A stretch of 64,000 bases of DNA from Rhizobium favelukesii. Its GTDB lineage: Bacteria > Pseudomonadota > Alphaproteobacteria > Rhizobiales > Rhizobiaceae. The DNA lies in the NCBI RefSeq assembly GCF_000577275.2, contig NZ_HG916855.1, positions 558,001-622,000 on the forward strand, written 5' to 3'. The notes under the pieces were generated by a model. It was given only the letters and a program-made list of their open reading frames with translations. It had not been told where the DNA came from and searched no databases. Shown piece after piece: positions 8,205-17,104 of this stretch. Every line of letters starts with the position of its first letter. Position 1 is the stretch's first letter. The position numbers and the translations under genes are program-made.

Positions 8205-10322
8205 ATGCGCATACCATACGTTTTCCTTGGTGCACTTCTTGCAATCGTACAGTCCGCAAATGCTGAAGTCGCATCACCACCTGTTTTGGCGCCGCTAAAG
8301 CAACAGGCACAAGCCGCTCAGTTGAGTGCAAACTTTCTGGCGCGCTTTAGCTACAGGCCCGTTCCACTTGACGACGCCTTGTCGGCCAGGATCATGAACC
8401 GGTTCATCAAATCGCTCGATCCGGACCGCGTGCTCTTCCTGCAAGCGGACATCGACAGGTTCATGTCTCACCGCAGCGAGATCGACGATGCCATCGAACG
8501 GGAGGACTTGAGGATCCCGTTTGAGATCTTCAACCTATATGAACGGCGCGTTGTCGACCGCATGAATTACGCGCGCAACTTGCTTAAGCAGGACTTCGAT
8601 TTCGGTGCGCAGGAAGATTATTCCGCGCTGCGCGATAAAGCGCCTTGGCCGCAGTCGGAATCCGAGAGCAATGAACTTTGGCGCAAGCGCGCCAAAAGCG
8701 ACTGGCTGCGGTTGAAACTGGGCGGCAAAACCGACGCGGCTGTTCGCGAAACGCTCGACAAACGTTATGCAAGCGCTCTCGAGCGCGCTTATAAGTATAA
8801 AAGCGACGACGTTTTCCAGTCGTTCATGGACGCCTATACAGCGTCTATCGACCCGCACACGGACTATTTCGGCGCGACCGCTTCGGCCGACTTCGATATC
8901 TCGATGAAGCTTTCGCTGGTTGGTATCGGTGCGGTACTGCAGGAACGCGACGACTACACGACGGTCCGTGAGTTCGTGCCTGGCGGGCCGGCGCAGTTGT
9001 CCGGCAAGCTCTCGGTCGGAGATCGCGTTACCGGCGTTGGTCAAGGCAGGGATGGGGCGATAAAAGATGTGATGGGCACACGCCTTGATGAAGTCGTGCA
9101 AATGATACGAGGGAAAAAAGGCTCCGTCGTGCGCTTGGATATCCTGCCGGCAGATGCCGGAGCAGACGGCACCCATCGCGTTGTCAGCCTGGTGCGCGAT
9201 AAAATCAACCTCGAAAAGCAGGCTGCCAGGAAGGCCGTGCTGTCCGTGAAAGTGGGCGAAGCCACGCGCAAAATCGGGGTGATTACTCTGCCGGCATTTT
9301 ATGAGGATTTTGAAGCCCGGCGCAAAGGAGACAAGGACTACAGAAGCGCAAGCCGCGATGTCGCCAAGATTCTCGGCGAACTGAAGCAAGAAAAGGTCGA
9401 CAGCGTTCTCATTGACGTGCGCAACAATGGCGGCGGTTCATTGAACGAGGCGATTGATTTGACCGGTCTGTTCATCGGCAATGGCCCGGTCGTTCAGCAA
9501 CGCGGTAGCGACGGTAAGGTCGCGGTAAAAAGCGCTGATTTTCCCGCGCCTGTCTGGACAGGCCCGGTGGGTGTCCTGATCAATCGCGGGTCGGCGTCGG
9601 CTTCGGAGATTTTTGCCGCGGCTATCCAAGATTACGGTCGAGGCGTGATCGTCGGCGAACCCAGTTTCGGTAAGGGTACCGTTCAAACTGTTGTCAATCT
9701 TGACCAGATGGTTCGCAACAGCAAACCCGAATTCGGTGAGCTGAAAGTGACGATTGCCCAGTTTTTTCGCGTCAATGGCGGTACGACACAGCTGCGCGGC
9801 GTGACGCCTGATATCAGCTTGCCGGGATTTGCGGATCCGACGAGCTTTGGTGAGATGAGTTATGACAATGCCCTGCCGTGGACGCAGGTCGAGCCTGCGA
9901 ACTATGCGCCCACCGGTAATATGATGACGTTGCTGCCGACTCTGCAAAGCCGCCATGATGCTCGGGTGCAGAGAGATCCGGACTTCCAACGCATTTTAGA
10001 GGACATTGCCGACCTGAAGGCGCAGCGCCAGAAAGGGGTTGTCTCCCTCAATGAAGCCGAACGTCGTAAAGAAGCGACTGCTCGAGAAGATCGACTCAAG
10101 TCTCGAGCGCAAGTAAGCGATGCCGAAGATCCTGGTGGAGATGATGGCCTGCAGGCAAACGAGCGCAGCCTGAGTGCTGATATTGCCATTGAAAATGCCC
10201 GCAAGAAGGCAAAAGACGTCTTGCTGGACGAGGCCGCCACCATTCTTGCCGATGAGGCGGTTTTGCAGGAAGGCGTGCTAAAGGCAGCCACAAAACAATC
10301 GGGAAACACAGACGGAAAATAG
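8205..10322 (+). CDS. prc: Carboxy-terminal processing protease Prc/Tsp (S41 family)
   Basis: A 705-residue periplasmic tail-specific protease with a signal peptide (1-20, ending QSANA). It has an N-terminal helical region, a PDZ domain (about 240-330) and an S41 protease core. The catalytic dyad is visible: Ser465 in GSASASE and Lys490 in FGKGTV, exactly 25 residues apart as in E. coli Prc. A charged C-terminal extension (about 590-705) matches the long gammaproteobacterial type. Typical rhizobial CtpA proteins are near 440 residues, so this may have been acquired. Prc degrades or trims periplasmic proteins with nonpolar C termini. Both flanks are gene remnants, and no nlpI-like partner is seen. 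Confidence 0.92.
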   Translation: MRIPYVFLGALLAIVQSANAEVASPPVLAPLKQQAQAAQLSANFLARFSYRPVPLDDALSARIMNRFIKSLDPDRVLFLQADIDRFMSHRSEIDDAIEREDLRIPFEIFNLYERRVVDRMNYARNLLKQDFDFGAQEDYSALRDKAPWPQSESESNELWRKRAKSDWLRLKLGGKTDAAVRETLDKRYASALERAYKYKSDDVFQSFMDAYTASIDPHTDYFGATASADFDISMKLSLVGIGAVLQERDDYTTVREFVPGGPAQLSGKLSVGDRVTGVGQGRDGAIKDVMGTRLDEVVQMIRGKKGSVVRLDILPADAGADGTHRVVSLVRDKINLEKQAARKAVLSVKVGEATRKIGVITLPAFYEDFEARRKGDKDYRSASRDVAKILGELKQEKVDSVLIDVRNNGGGSLNEAIDLTGLFIGNGPVVQQRGSDGKVAVKSADFPAPVWTGPVGVLINRGSASASEIFAAAIQDYGRGVIVGEPSFGKGTVQTVVNLDQMVRNSKPEFGELKVTIAQFFRVNGGTTQLRGVTPDISLPGFADPTSFGEMSYDNALPWTQVEPANYAPTGNMMTLLPTLQSRHDARVQRDPDFQRILEDIADLKAQRQKGVVSLNEAERRKEATAREDRLKSRAQVSDAEDPGGDDGLQANERSLSADIAIENARKKAKDVLLDEAATILADEAVLQEGVLKAATKQSGNTDGK

Positions 10323-10432
10323 TCATGCCCGACCGGCGCTGTGGCTTACATCAGACTTGAAGAGCCCTTCTGGTGGGATGTTCGTTCAAAACGAGATTTC
10401 AACCAACGCTGAACCCGGCAAAAAGTCTTCGG

Positions 10433-10451
10433 TTCGATTCCCATCAAGAGC
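10433..10451 (+). repeat. tRNA 3'-end-like repeat, copy A
   Basis: TTCGATTCCCATCAAGAGC. It has a T-loop-like TTCGATT, then CCCAT and CAAGAGC in the positions of a T-stem and acceptor 3' strand. It is nearly identical to the copies at 11270 and 14094. The rest of a tRNA is absent. Confidence 0.55.
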
Positions 10452-10580
10452 TGGATGACTCCTTTGGAGCCCGAGGCGGCCGTCGGCGTCGAAAGAAAGA
10501 TCCTGAGCTTCTTTTGAAGCTCAGGATCTTGCACAGGTGGTCTGATCCGGATTGTGTTTCGGGCGCTTTGGCCTCGACGC

Positions 10581-10727
10581 TCAGATTCCGAGACCAGCGG
10601 CTATATTCACGGTCTCTCCGTTGATGTAGCCCGCATGTGGTCCGGCAAGGAAGCAGATGGTTTCCGCCACTTCTTCGAGGGTTGCAATGCGACGGATCGG
10701 ATGCATGTTCACGGTCCGGAAGCTCAC
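10581..10727 (-). pseudogene. C-terminal remnant of an SDR oxidoreductase
   Basis: The minus strand reads HPIRRIATLEEVAETICFLA then GYINGETVNIAAGLGI and a stop at 10581. This is the standard C-terminal end of acetoacetyl-CoA-reductase-like SDRs (IGRxATxEE, then INGxTxxxxGG). No Rossmann or YxxxK part lies upstream, so only about 48 codons remain. Confidence 0.6.
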
Positions 10728-10995
10728 CGGCAACGTCCGCGGCCATTAGGTCCGAAAACTCCCGAATTCCGTCAATGCAGGAGGATATCGTGATGATTGC
10801 AGTGTAGTGACCACGGCTTATCGTCGTCTCGAACTGCGCAAGGCTAGTGACGGTTGCGGCCGCAAGACCCTCTGCGGTTAAAGCGGTTTCGAGCAAATTG
10901 ATGGTCTGTGTATCCGGCAGGTAGATACAAATTCGCCGCAGCGACGACAAGCCAACGAGGTTAACATCGAGAGGCTCCTTCATTTCCGCAATCAT
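10728..10995 (-). pseudogene. Unrecognised truncated coding fragment
   Basis: From 10995 the frame reads a compact alpha/beta-looking stretch (RRICIYLPDTQTINLLETAL, then TAIITISSCIDGI) loosely like a receiver domain. It then runs out of frame into the SDR remnant. I do not recognise the family; it appears to be an N-terminal fragment fused to unrelated debris. Confidence 0.3.
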
Positions 10996-11269
10996 AAGAT
11001 CGGAAAATTAGGAGTGGCATTCGATTTTGTTTTGTTTTGTTTCGGTGTTCTACGACGCCTTCGGACGGGCTGACCGATTAGTCGCAGTGGCAGGTCAGAT
11101 ACCTCTGCACACGTGTCGAGCTTGTGAGCGACAAATATATGGGACATCGGATCCCGCGTATTCGTTAGACCCGGTCTGGCCCGTTTTTCAAAGCGTATCC
11201 GGGGTATGGAGGCGCTTGTTCAGCAATATGTAGCAAGTCACAGGAATGAAAGTCCCCCAGAGTCGGCGG

Positions 11270-11288
11270 TTCGTATCCCATCAAGAGC
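11270..11288 (+). repeat. tRNA 3'-end-like repeat, copy B
   Basis: TTCGTATCCCATCAAGAGC, two differences from copy A. It is preceded by GGCGG, which could pair as a residual T-stem. It lies in noncoding DNA upstream of vapBC. Confidence 0.55.
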
Positions 11289-11411
11289 AGGCATTCTGTC
11301 AGGTTGAGCCCGCCACGAGGCGCGCAGGCAGAGTGCGATGTATATCCCATTGACATATCCCGTCTGCCGCGATAGGAGAATGTCATTCACACGTAGCTTG
11401 GAGGGACTAAG

Positions 11412-11642
11412 ATGGAGCAAGGAGCCGTGTTTCAGAGCAATCGTAGCCAAGCCGTTCGACTACCGAAGGCCGTCGCGCTTCCCGAGGATGTAAAGCGGGT
11501 TGATATCGTTGCAGTCGGGCGCACGAGGATTATAGCACCCGCGGGTGAAGTCTGGGACAGCTGGTTCGATGGTGAAGGTGCGACGTCCGACTTCATGAAC
11601 GAACGCGATCAGCCGACCTTGCAGGAGCGCGAGGCGTTCTAG
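11412..11642 (+). CDS. vapB: VapB-type antitoxin (AbrB fold)
   Basis: A 76-residue protein with the N-terminal AbrB/VapB signature (FQSNRSQAVRLPK at about 7-19) that binds operator DNA, and an acidic C-terminal tail that would wrap the toxin. The stop codon overlaps the GTG start of vapC by one base (TAGTG), implying translational coupling. It is probably autoregulated. It neutralises the PIN-domain RNase encoded next. Confidence 0.9.
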   Translation: MEQGAVFQSNRSQAVRLPKAVALPEDVKRVDIVAVGRTRIIAPAGEVWDSWFDGEGATSDFMNERDQPTLQEREAF

Positions 11643-12052
11643 TGCTAAAGTACATGCTCGACACGAACATCTGCATTTTCACCGTGAAGAGTCGTCCGCC
11701 GCAGGTCCGCGAAGCATTCAACCGCCACCATGGTCAACTGTGCATCAGCTCAGTCACCTTGATGGAGCTGGTCTACGGTGCGGAAAAGTCGGCCAATCCA
11801 GAACGAAACCTCTCCGTAGTCGAGGGCTTTGCCGCACGGCTTGAGGTGCTTGCCTACGATCAAATGGCAGCGAGCCATACGGGCCAATTGCGTGCCGAGC
11901 TCGCGCGCGGCGGAACTCCGATCGGACCATACGACCAGCTGATTGCCGGTCACGCCCGCTCGAGGGGGCTGATATTGGTCACAAACAACCGACGTGAGTT
12001 CGATCGAGTACCTGGCCTACGCGTCGAAGACTGGACAGTTTCGGCGCCTTGA
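11642..12052 (+). CDS. vapC: VapC PIN-domain ribonuclease toxin
   Basis: A 136-residue PIN protein starting with GTG at 11642. The acidic metal-binding set is present: D7 (MLDTN), E42 (LMELVYG) and D98 (GPYDQLIAGHA), with the VTNNRREF motif at 113-120. It should cleave RNA (in characterised VapCs, initiator tRNA or rRNA) when free of VapB. Full length and intact. Confidence 0.92.
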   Translation: MLKYMLDTNICIFTVKSRPPQVREAFNRHHGQLCISSVTLMELVYGAEKSANPERNLSVVEGFAARLEVLAYDQMAASHTGQLRAELARGGTPIGPYDQLIAGHARSRGLILVTNNRREFDRVPGLRVEDWTVSAP

Positions 12053-12184
12053 ATTGGCCGCCACACTCAGTTGCGCACGCGACAAGCAATGGCCAGCTCC
12101 ATAAATTGTCGCTATCGAGTGGCCTGAATAACGTGGTCATAGCTTCACATCTCATCAAGGCGTTCACCTTAAATCCTAGCGAAC

Positions 12185-12808
12185 TCATTTCTTCGGAACG
12201 GCTTTCGGCTTCGGTTGATACAATCGCCGTTTGACGTTCGATCGCAGAGCATTGTGAAGATCCTTGTCTGCAGTAGAAAGGTCAAACCATTCCCCCTCAA
12301 AGTAGCCACCGCACCACCGAATGGTTTCGGCATATTCGGGATCTTCCTGGTTGGCGATGATCTCCAGAAACCGCTCATAACCCGACACGCCGCCGACATC
12401 CTCGGGCGGTCGGGCTCTCTCGCCAGCGACGCAGGTCCCGTGTTTGGGCGAAGCAGTGAGCGTTAAGAACTCCTCGACCGTGACGGTGTGCCGCCAGCCA
12501 TCCCCGAAATCATAGTGGTAGCTGAAGACAGCACCTTGCTCGAAGTCCAGCAAGCGAACCTCTCTCTGATCGAAGACCCGAGGATCGTCGTCGGTCGCAT
12601 CCTCCGTCAGGATCTCGACGTCCCCATACCGCAGGCCACCGATCCGGAACTCATAGAGATGATAGTTCCACCAGTTGAATGCGGCCTGAATTCCGAGATG
12701 CAGATGCTCCAGATTCCATTGGACCGGCAGGACCAGACGGCGCCAGACGTCCGGCTTGATCTCATCGATGGAAACTCTGATCTGTACAGCGTTTGCGGCT
12801 TTGAACAT
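12185..12808 (-). CDS. Plasmid pRiA4b ORF-3 family protein
   Basis: A 207-residue protein matching the PRiA4_ORF3 family: IKPDVWRRL near residue 20, LHxxIQxAFxWxxxHLYEF at about 36-54, and FSYHYDFGDGWRH (about 94-106). The family was named from an Agrobacterium rhizogenes plasmid, is widespread on mobile DNA and has no established biochemical role. It is a single gene; the 230 bp upstream of it hold nothing recognisable. Confidence 0.85.
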   Translation of the reverse strand: MFKAANAVQIRVSIDEIKPDVWRRLVLPVQWNLEHLHLGIQAAFNWWNYHLYEFRIGGLRYGDVEILTEDATDDDPRVFDQREVRLLDFEQGAVFSYHYDFGDGWRHTVTVEEFLTLTASPKHGTCVAGERARPPEDVGGVSGYERFLEIIANQEDPEYAETIRWCGGYFEGEWFDLSTADKDLHNALRSNVKRRLYQPKPKAVPKK

Positions 12809-13040
12809 TGTCCGAATGAACTGGGTTGGTGGAAGATCGTCAAGGCGGTCGCTCGCGCAACATGCCAGGATATTTTGCGGCGTCGTGTGTTCGTCTCACA
12901 TCAAGAGCTTCGTCCAGCAATATCAAACGAACTTGGGGGCACCCGAATACGGTGGCTGATGGCCAACCTCTGACAACCCGGCAGTTCTCCCAAGCTGTCC
13001 TATACCGCGACTGAGATTCAAGCTCGGATGGCAAGCGACC

Positions 13041-13586
13041 TCAACCGACGAGATCCTTGATCGTTGCAATAGGCAGGAACATTCGCATCGGCATAGAGGG
13101 AAAGGGCTGAAACCCGTATCCGATGTAGAGCTCCTTGCGCTGCTGCGTTTTTCCGGGGTCTCCGCAATCGGGTACATCCAGGACGCCGACGGCCGTGCCG
13201 ATCTGCTCCGCAATCCGGGCTATCCGTTGGAGGCAATCGGCAAGAAGAATGCCGCCGTATCCACCGCCTCTAAATCGCTCGTCGTGACCGATCATGGAGA
13301 TGTACGCGGCAGGGATCGCGCCGTGCTCCGGACGATTGCGGGCGAATTTTTCCGGTAGTTCGTCGTAATTGATCGAATGAGCGTTGATCGCGTAGAAGCC
13401 GATGATCGACTTCTCGTCCTCCGCCGTCAGCACCCAAACACGAAGATTATCTGCCTTCGTGAGCTTGTTGGCCGTCTTCTTGATAAAGTTATCGACTTGT
13501 CTAACGCCACACGAAAAAGCCGCCCGATCGTGTTTGGAAGGATCGAGCGGCTCGATGAGGAGTTTTGGCTTTACGTCTTCTGCCAT
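13041..13586 (-). CDS. GNAT acetyltransferase toxin (TacT/KacT type)
   Basis: A 181-residue GNAT protein with the acetyl-CoA loop RFRGGGYG (104-111) and a C-terminal LYIGYGF (153-159) containing the conserved tyrosine region. Its start overlaps the stop of the DUF1778 gene (TAATG), the standard order for type II TA loci in which the GNAT toxin acetylates charged tRNAs and stops translation. Length fits TacT/KacT. Toxicity is inferred from family and context. Confidence 0.88.
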   Translation of the reverse strand: MAEDVKPKLLIEPLDPSKHDRAAFSCGVRQVDNFIKKTANKLTKADNLRVWVLTAEDEKSIIGFYAINAHSINYDELPEKFARNRPEHGAIPAAYISMIGHDERFRGGGYGGILLADCLQRIARIAEQIGTAVGVLDVPDCGDPGKTQQRKELYIGYGFQPFPSMPMRMFLPIATIKDLVG

Positions 13587-13894
13587 TACTTGGAAACGAC
13601 AGTCTCGCGATGACGCCTGAAAGCGTCCTTCAGGCTGTTCGTCGGCGCAGGCGGATTGTCGAGAGCCTTGAAAAATGCCGTGTGATCAACAGCATTAAGA
13701 CCGGTCGCTTCGTGGGCCGCGATTGTTTCGATTGCAGACTTGTAGGCTGCATTGATCGTAAAGGCGGAATCGTCCATGCCAGAAAGCGCAGCCGCCCGGT
13801 GAATGGCATCCTTGATACGAGGCTTCGTACGGAAATTCATCCGCGCGTTGCTCGGCTCATCGATATCGAGAGTGATGTCTTTGAAAGCAAGCAT
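13586..13894 (-). CDS. DUF1778 ribbon-helix-helix antitoxin
   Basis: A 102-residue antitoxin: N-terminal RHH DNA-binding part (NARMNFRTKPRIKDAIHRAA) and a C-terminal toxin-neutralising helix. The start is the ATG at 13894, with AGGAGG eight bases upstream; a longer frame to 13909 lacks a ribosome-binding site. Cotranscribed with the GNAT toxin. Two inverted repeats lie just upstream and are the likely autoregulatory operator. Confidence 0.88.
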   Translation of the reverse strand: MLAFKDITLDIDEPSNARMNFRTKPRIKDAIHRAAALSGMDDSAFTINAAYKSAIETIAAHEATGLNAVDHTAFFKALDNPPAPTNSLKDAFRRHRETVVSK

Positions 13895-13926
13895 AGTCGC
13901 CTCCTGCACTAGAAATTAGACAGCTT

Positions 13927-13986
13927 TGTACGCCTCATCGACGTACACGTCAAGTTTAATCGTATGCGTACGTCGGTGCGACGTAC
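13927..13986 (-). promoter_or_regulatory. Palindromic operator region of the DUF1778/GNAT locus
   Basis: It contains a perfect inverted repeat GTACGTCG-GTG-CGACGTAC (13968-13986) and a second, TGTACG-N9-CGTACA (13927-13947), with shared CGACGTAC half-sites. It lies 33-92 bp upstream of the antitoxin start. RHH antitoxins of this family bind such repeats with toxin in conditional cooperativity; binding here is inferred. Confidence 0.65.
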
Positions 13987-14093
13987 ACGGTGGGAACCAT
14001 GAGGTGCGGCGAGAAGACCTTGCAGCGCGAATGGAGGTCCGCCCTTGGTGCATTTGAAACATCAACCTTTTGCTAACACGCGTGGGTCGACGG

Positions 14094-14112
14094 TTCGATC
14101 CCCATCAAGAGC
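14094..14112 (+). repeat. tRNA 3'-end-like repeat, copy C
   Basis: TTCGATCCCCATCAAGAGC followed directly by ACCA, exactly as a tRNA discriminator base plus CCA would look. Upstream TTGCTAA could be an anticodon loop (GCT), but I could not fold a full tRNA, so this is a remnant or att-like copy at most. Confidence 0.55.
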
Positions 14113-14301
14113 ACCAGACGGGTGGGGCCATGCGTACCGATTGCTGCGAGTCTTTCTCGCAACACCTGAGCGGGAACCGTAATCTTCGACGGATTTGGCT
14201 GGATTAGAGCTTTTCAGTTACGGTATCGTAGGACTGCAAAGCGATTTGCACGAGCGGGACCGCTAGGAAAGCAGGTCCGCATCTCCTGAAGCAGGACCTT
14301 G

Positions 14302-14550
14302 ATGAACGCGGATATGATAGCCGCCTGGGCGGTGGAGAACGGATTTCATGCGATCGATTCGCGGAATTATCGTCGCCATGACAATACAGGCGTGATCACC
14401 ATCGAGATAAAGAGGATGTCATTCCTCCTCATCGATGAGAGGCAAGGATTGCGACCGCGCCTCGTATCGCGGTTGTTCAAAGACATATCCCTCACAAGCG
14501 GGAGCGGCCGCTTGCAGGGTCTTCTTCTTGACCGCAATCCCAATCATTGA
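14302..14550 (+). CDS. Small hypothetical protein
   Basis: An 82-residue frame starting at the ATG at 14302, five bases after AGGA. The N-terminal 60 residues look like a folded small domain (AAWAVENGFHAIDS, then VITIEIKRMSFLLID), and the C terminus is basic. I do not recognise a family. It is convergent with rsgA and has no partner. Confidence 0.45.
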   Translation: MNADMIAAWAVENGFHAIDSRNYRRHDNTGVITIEIKRMSFLLIDERQGLRPRLVSRLFKDISLTSGSGRLQGLLLDRNPNH

Positions 14551-14641
14551 GTTCTGACGCGGTGACCGCAGCCCAGCCAGTTCACCAAGGCGGCGGATCG
14601 TGGCTAACGCCGATGAGCACCGTCGCAAGCGCTCAAAACTT

Positions 14642-15694
14642 TCAATATTTCTTCTTGCGAACGATCTTGTTGCCACGTGGTCCACTCACGACCGGTGTTC
14701 GGTCGCGGTTTTCTGCGAGCAGGTTCCGCCAGCGTTCCACGCGATCGGCAACCAGGGCACCGCTTGCGACAGCTGCCTGGACGGCGCAGCCCGGTTCATG
14801 GGCGTGGGTGCAATCGCGAAAGCGGCATAGCGGCGCCAGTTCGATTATTTCAGCAAAGAGGGTGTCTATGCCGTCGACAACATCACTCACGTAAAGCGTT
14901 CTTATTCCCGGTGTATCGATGACCCAGCCGCCGCCTGAAATTGCATGCAGCGATCGCGCCGTGGTTGTGTGTCGGCCTTGCGCGTCGTATTGGCGGATGG
15001 TGCCTGTTTTTTGCTTTGTGTCAGATTCAGGCCCGGTCATTGTGTTCACAAGCGTCGATTTTCCGACACCGGAGGATCCCACCAGCGCAACCGTCTGGCC
15101 GATGCCGCACCAGGGCCTCAACAGGGACACGGCGTCCGCGGAACGCCCATTCAAGGCAATGACAGGCAGGTCCCGTTGCAAAGCCTCAGCTTGCCCCTGG
15201 AACAGGCCAGCATCTTCGGCGGTGTCAGCCTTCGTCAGCACAATTACGGGATTGCTTCCGGCCTGGTTGGCCATGATCAGGTAACGTTCCAGCCGAGCAA
15301 GATTAAAATCGGCGTTGCACGAGGTCACGATCAACAGGGTGTCGACGTTGGCGGCAACAAGTTGCTGGCCACGCCCCCCTTCCGTGCGTCGTTGAAAGAC
15401 GCTTTTTCGGTCGAGACGGCTCATAAGCATGTCGGTCAGCGGATCCGCAAGAACCCAGTCGCCCACCGCGAAGTCAGCAGTATTGGGATTGGCTGGAAGT
15501 TCCAGTCCGACCGGCCCGGTAACATCGATCGCCTCGATGCGTGCCCGGTGAACTGAAGCGACGCGTCTGGGGATCAGGTCCGCTTCGCCGGGTTGGACCT
15601 GGTCCGCGAAGAATTCAGACCACCCAAGCAGTTCCAGCGGTGAAAAAAGGGGGGAGCTGGTCAAATCTTGATCCGCATCCGGTAAGGTTGCCAT
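14642..15694 (-). CDS. rsgA: Ribosome small subunit-dependent GTPase RsgA
   Basis: A 350-residue circularly permuted GTPase. An N-terminal OB-fold is followed by motifs in permuted order: G4 TKAD (about 154-157), G1 GSSGVGKST, G3 DTPG, and then a zinc knuckle (C-x4-C-x-H-x-H-x3-C) near the C terminus, plus a basic tail (KIVRKKK). RsgA helps late 30S maturation. Longer than E. coli RsgA only at the N terminus. It is a second-class rhizobial copy or the sole copy; the window cannot tell. Confidence 0.92.
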   Translation of the reverse strand: MATLPDADQDLTSSPLFSPLELLGWSEFFADQVQPGEADLIPRRVASVHRARIEAIDVTGPVGLELPANPNTADFAVGDWVLADPLTDMLMSRLDRKSVFQRRTEGGRGQQLVAANVDTLLIVTSCNADFNLARLERYLIMANQAGSNPVIVLTKADTAEDAGLFQGQAEALQRDLPVIALNGRSADAVSLLRPWCGIGQTVALVGSSGVGKSTLVNTMTGPESDTKQKTGTIRQYDAQGRHTTTARSLHAISGGGWVIDTPGIRTLYVSDVVDGIDTLFAEIIELAPLCRFRDCTHAHEPGCAVQAAVASGALVADRVERWRNLLAENRDRTPVVSGPRGNKIVRKKKY

Positions 15695-15729
15695 AACGGG
15701 TTTCTCAATGATTTTTCGCGGCTTCTCGC

Positions 15730-15906
15730 CTAGCGGCGTGAAGGATCCCGCTTTGGCAATGAGGTGGCGTAAGCAGCAGCCTCGCCGGGATAGGAGAAAT
15801 TATCCCCGCGCTGACGGTCACCATCGTAGACTTTGAAGGTAGGCCCATCAACTTCAACGATCTTATAACCATTCACGTATTCGATCTTCGGTGTTTTCCA
15901 GCCCAT
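15730..15906 (-). CDS. Small hypothetical protein (58 aa)
   Basis: A 58-codon frame starting at the ATG at 15906 with GGAGAG seven bases upstream. It begins MGWKTPKIEY and contains KVYDGDRQRGDNFSYP, with a basic C-terminal end. Composition and ribosome-binding site support translation. No family recognised. It lies just upstream of, and in the same direction as, rsgA, 35 bp away, so may be cotranscribed. Confidence 0.5.
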   Translation of the reverse strand: MGWKTPKIEYVNGYKIVEVDGPTFKVYDGDRQRGDNFSYPGEAAAYATSLPKRDPSRR

Positions 15907-16330
15907 CAAAAGCTCTCCAGTCCGGTCCGAGGTTTCTCTCTGAAGATGATGCTCGACAGCTCATACTCAGCAGGCTGTGATCTATCACTTGCTTACGCAA
16001 AATGCGATTAGCCAACGCCGGTTCGATCCCGTTCACATCAGGATTTTTGTCAATGGTTCATTCACGTGGTATCGAATTGCTCCTTCGTAAGTGGATCCAC
16101 GGTCTGAGCCCATAGCATTTACCGGCCCGTCCCGGGCCTGTACAATCTCACATCCGGTCGCCGCTTGTTACGGCTGCACCACTAACCCGCTTTCGACGGG
16201 AACGGGTTCAAGAGAACGGGACCAAACTCAAGATCGGCAGCTAAAGGCAAAAGGATTCCCAGTCCGTTCACCTGGATCCGTCAGGACTGATCAGGCCCTT
16301 TAGAAACTGTGTTTCTCAGCGGTTGTTGGC
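15907..16330. other. Intergenic region with a further T-loop-like motif
   Basis: About 420 bp without a supported gene. GGTTCGATCCC at 16020-16030 again resembles a tRNA T-loop but is not followed by CATCAAGAGC. Otherwise nothing recognisable. Confidence 0.35.
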
Positions 16331-16600
16331 TCAGGCGACTCTCATGATTGCGCCTTCGATCACGACGCCGGAGTTCACATACTTCCAGAGTGCGACGAGC
16401 AGCTTGCGGGCCAGCGCCACGATCATCGGTCTTTTGGACGGCCGGCGTTGCGTGCGCCGCGCTCTTTGAACCATTACGTTAACGTCGATTTCGGTTGATG
16501 CCGCGCAACCATCGCCAGGCGAGTTCGACCATGTCGCTCGCAGTCCGGATTGCCCGCCCTCGAGACACCTGGCTCGCGATTGATGTTGCCGCTTTGCCAA
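16331..16600 (-). pseudogene. IS110/IS1111-type transposase C-terminal remnant
   Basis: The minus strand ends RPMIVALARKLLVALWKYVN and then SGVVIEGAIMRVA with a stop at 16331, the characteristic C terminus of IS110-group transposases. Upstream in another frame are SRAGNPDCERDMVELAWRWL, the matching conserved block (SKAGNxxxRxxxxELAWxWL). At least one frameshift (near 16480) separates them, and the N-terminal DEDD catalytic part is not seen, so the element is dead. Confidence 0.7.
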
Positions 16601-17104
16601 GCGATTACTCACACGCTCTTTCGGAGCGCTGCCCTCTCAATGTCTTGCTCGATCTCGCGCAGGTTGTCTCAACGCTTCTTACGCTGCCTGCCGGCATCCA
16701 TGCCACGGCGATTGCTCCGGGACGACTGGCGGACGTATTCGCGAGGGCGGGTCGGCTGCCGTTCGGAGCTGCGGTGGGCGTCACCGCCGACACCTTTGCA
16801 GATGGTCTGGCACCATCGGACACGAGCCGGCGCATTCCCGGCTACGGTCGAAGCTCCAAGACGCAGCCCAGACGATGGAGATGGTCACGCGGTCGAAGAC
16901 GGCGAACCTGCGCAGCCAAAACTATCGGTTGACTTCCTCGCCCATGTCGCTATTGATGGTTTATCGATCTTTTGCTTGCCGAGCTTTGTCTACCGCGCGA
17001 TTGGCACCGCGCTCTAAACGAACTTCCTTTCAAAATAGTCGTTACCACCGTCCGCAAAGCGTCGCTTCCGCGGTTCTTCACTCTATGCTTTGAAAGGGTT
17101 CATC
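16601..17104. other. Decayed sequence and cold-shock gene leader
   Basis: About 500 bp with possible further IS110 transposase debris on the minus strand (NLREIEQDIERAAL near 16650). The last 100 bp should be the 5' leader of the cold-shock gene. No complete gene. Confidence 0.35.

Noticed and set aside
14050-14115. Possible tRNA-Ser(GCT) around copy C of the repeat
   Set aside because: The 3' end and an anticodon-like TTGCTAA are present, but no acceptor 5' strand or D-arm pairs with them.
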